From CAIYRG01 sp035577685 (lineage in GTDB: Bacteria > Pseudomonadota > Alphaproteobacteria > Micropepsales > Micropepsaceae): DNA of 5,466 bases. The DNA lies in contig DATLVC010000324.1 in the NCBI GenBank assembly GCA_035577685.1, positions 1 through 5,466 of the forward strand. Direction: 5' to 3'. The notes beneath the pieces are model-generated. The model searched no databases. It saw nothing but the letters and a program-made list of their open reading frames with translations, and was not told where the DNA came from. Positions 5,038 through 5,466 of this stretch are shown here, piece after piece (within the stretch, counting starts at the first letter, position 1; each line of letters begins with the position of its first letter). A program made the translations under genes and the position numbers.

Positions 5038-5466
5038 ATGGGCAAGAACGATCGTTCCGCAACCACCAACTTTGCCCGGCGCACGGTCCTCACGGGCGCC
5101 GCCGCAGCCGCCGTGGCCATTGCCGGTCCTGCACGCGGCGACCAGGCACCACCAGGCTGCCGCATCGGCCCGGCGCCGCATCCCAAAGGCCCGCCGGTCT
5201 TCATGGATTACGACCAGATCGAGCTGGATGCAGCCTATGACCAAAGCGCCTACGCGCCGCTGGGCGCACAAATCCAGGCACGGCGCACCACCAACAGCGA
5301 AGAGGTACGCCGGCGCCTCGGCAATCCGCAGCGTGTGTCCTATGGACCGACCGAGGTCGAGAAGCTGGACATCTTTCGCACCAACCGCCCGAACGCGCCC
5401 GTGTTCATCTTCGTCCATGGTGGCGCCTGGCTTGGCGGCGAGGCCAAGGAATACCACTTCGCCGCG
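5038..5466 (+). CDS. Alpha/beta hydrolase (arylformamidase/esterase-like) with Tat-type signal, 3' end outside window
   Basis: The reading frame from ATG 5038 stays open to the window edge, giving 143 residues. The N-terminus FARRTVLTGAAAAA has Arg14-Arg15 before a hydrophobic Ala/Val-rich stretch (to about residue 31), resembling a twin-arginine signal. A folded periplasmic or secreted enzyme is therefore likely. DYDQIELDAAYDQSAYAP at 57-74 resembles the N-terminal segment of alpha/beta hydrolases related to kynurenine formamidase. RVSYGPTEVEKLDIFR follows, and FVHGGAW carries the oxyanion-hole motif HGG at 127-129. The nucleophile elbow (G-x-S-x-G) and the Asp/His of the triad lie beyond the window, so activity cannot be confirmed. 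A carboxylesterase or formamidase is the best guess; the substrate is unknown. Close relatives, as I recall, often lack a signal and begin near Met56. The gene is divergent from the methyltransferase gene, with putative operator repeats between them. Confidence 0.8.
   Translation, partial: MGKNDRSATTNFARRTVLTGAAAAAVAIAGPARGDQAPPGCRIGPAPHPKGPPVFMDYDQIELDAAYDQSAYAPLGAQIQARRTTNSEEVRRRLGNPQRVSYGPTEVEKLDIFRTNRPNAPVFIFVHGGAWLGGEAKEYHFAA

Noticed and set aside
4803..5240. 145-codon plus-strand open frame across the intergenic region into the hydrolase gene
   Set aside because: It crosses into a different frame of the hydrolase gene, whose own start has a good ribosome binding site. There is no domain similarity.
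4801..5457. 218-codon minus-strand open frame through the intergenic region and opposite the hydrolase
   Set aside because: It is mostly antisense to the hydrolase coding frame, with no recognisable family. It would also run across the divergent promoter region.

Overview
The window looks like chromosomal DNA of an alphaproteobacterium. GC content is high, judged by eye. The FabI sequence has alphaproteobacterial features, and the order DnaJ-family chaperone - fabI - histidine phosphatase - aroC is one I recall from alphaproteobacterial genomes. The C-terminal tail of FabI (…GYHIVGMKAEDAPDI…) suggests a Rhodospirillales-like or related lineage rather than Bradyrhizobium, but I cannot place the organism more precisely. 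No mobile element, CRISPR array, tRNA or rRNA is visible.

Left half, plus strand (1-2758). The last 35 residues of a CbpA/DnaJ-type co-chaperone are followed by fabI (enoyl-ACP reductase, fatty acid elongation). A histidine-phosphatase (phosphoglycerate-mutase-like) gene overlaps the end of fabI by 11 bp. After a 33-bp gap comes aroC (chorismate synthase, last step of the shikimate pathway). The first three probably share transcripts. aroC also appears to have its own promoter: TTGACG overlaps the phosphatase stop codon, and a -10-like TAGAAA is placed so that transcription would begin at or next to the aroC ATG, giving a leaderless message.

Right half, minus strand (2755-4804). An RlmD/TrmA-type 5-methyluridine RNA methyltransferase with an Fe-S cluster motif is followed by a predicted exported cysteine peptidase of the C13 (legumain-like) family. 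This gene ends tail-to-tail with aroC. The two stop codons overlap, and there is no room for a terminator between them.

Right end (4805-5466). A 233-bp divergent intergenic region separates the methyltransferase from a plus-strand alpha/beta hydrolase that carries a twin-arginine-type signal and runs off the window. This region holds the most unusual non-coding structure: three CGGTGCA units spaced 11 and 10 bp apart, an inverted GGTGCAAT copy about 100 bp away, and a 14-bp palindrome. Together they look like operator sites.

Most of the window is ordinary housekeeping sequence. I do not see an evident new multi-gene system. The best leads are the putative operator cluster, the predicted leaderless aroC promoter, and the exported C13 peptidase.
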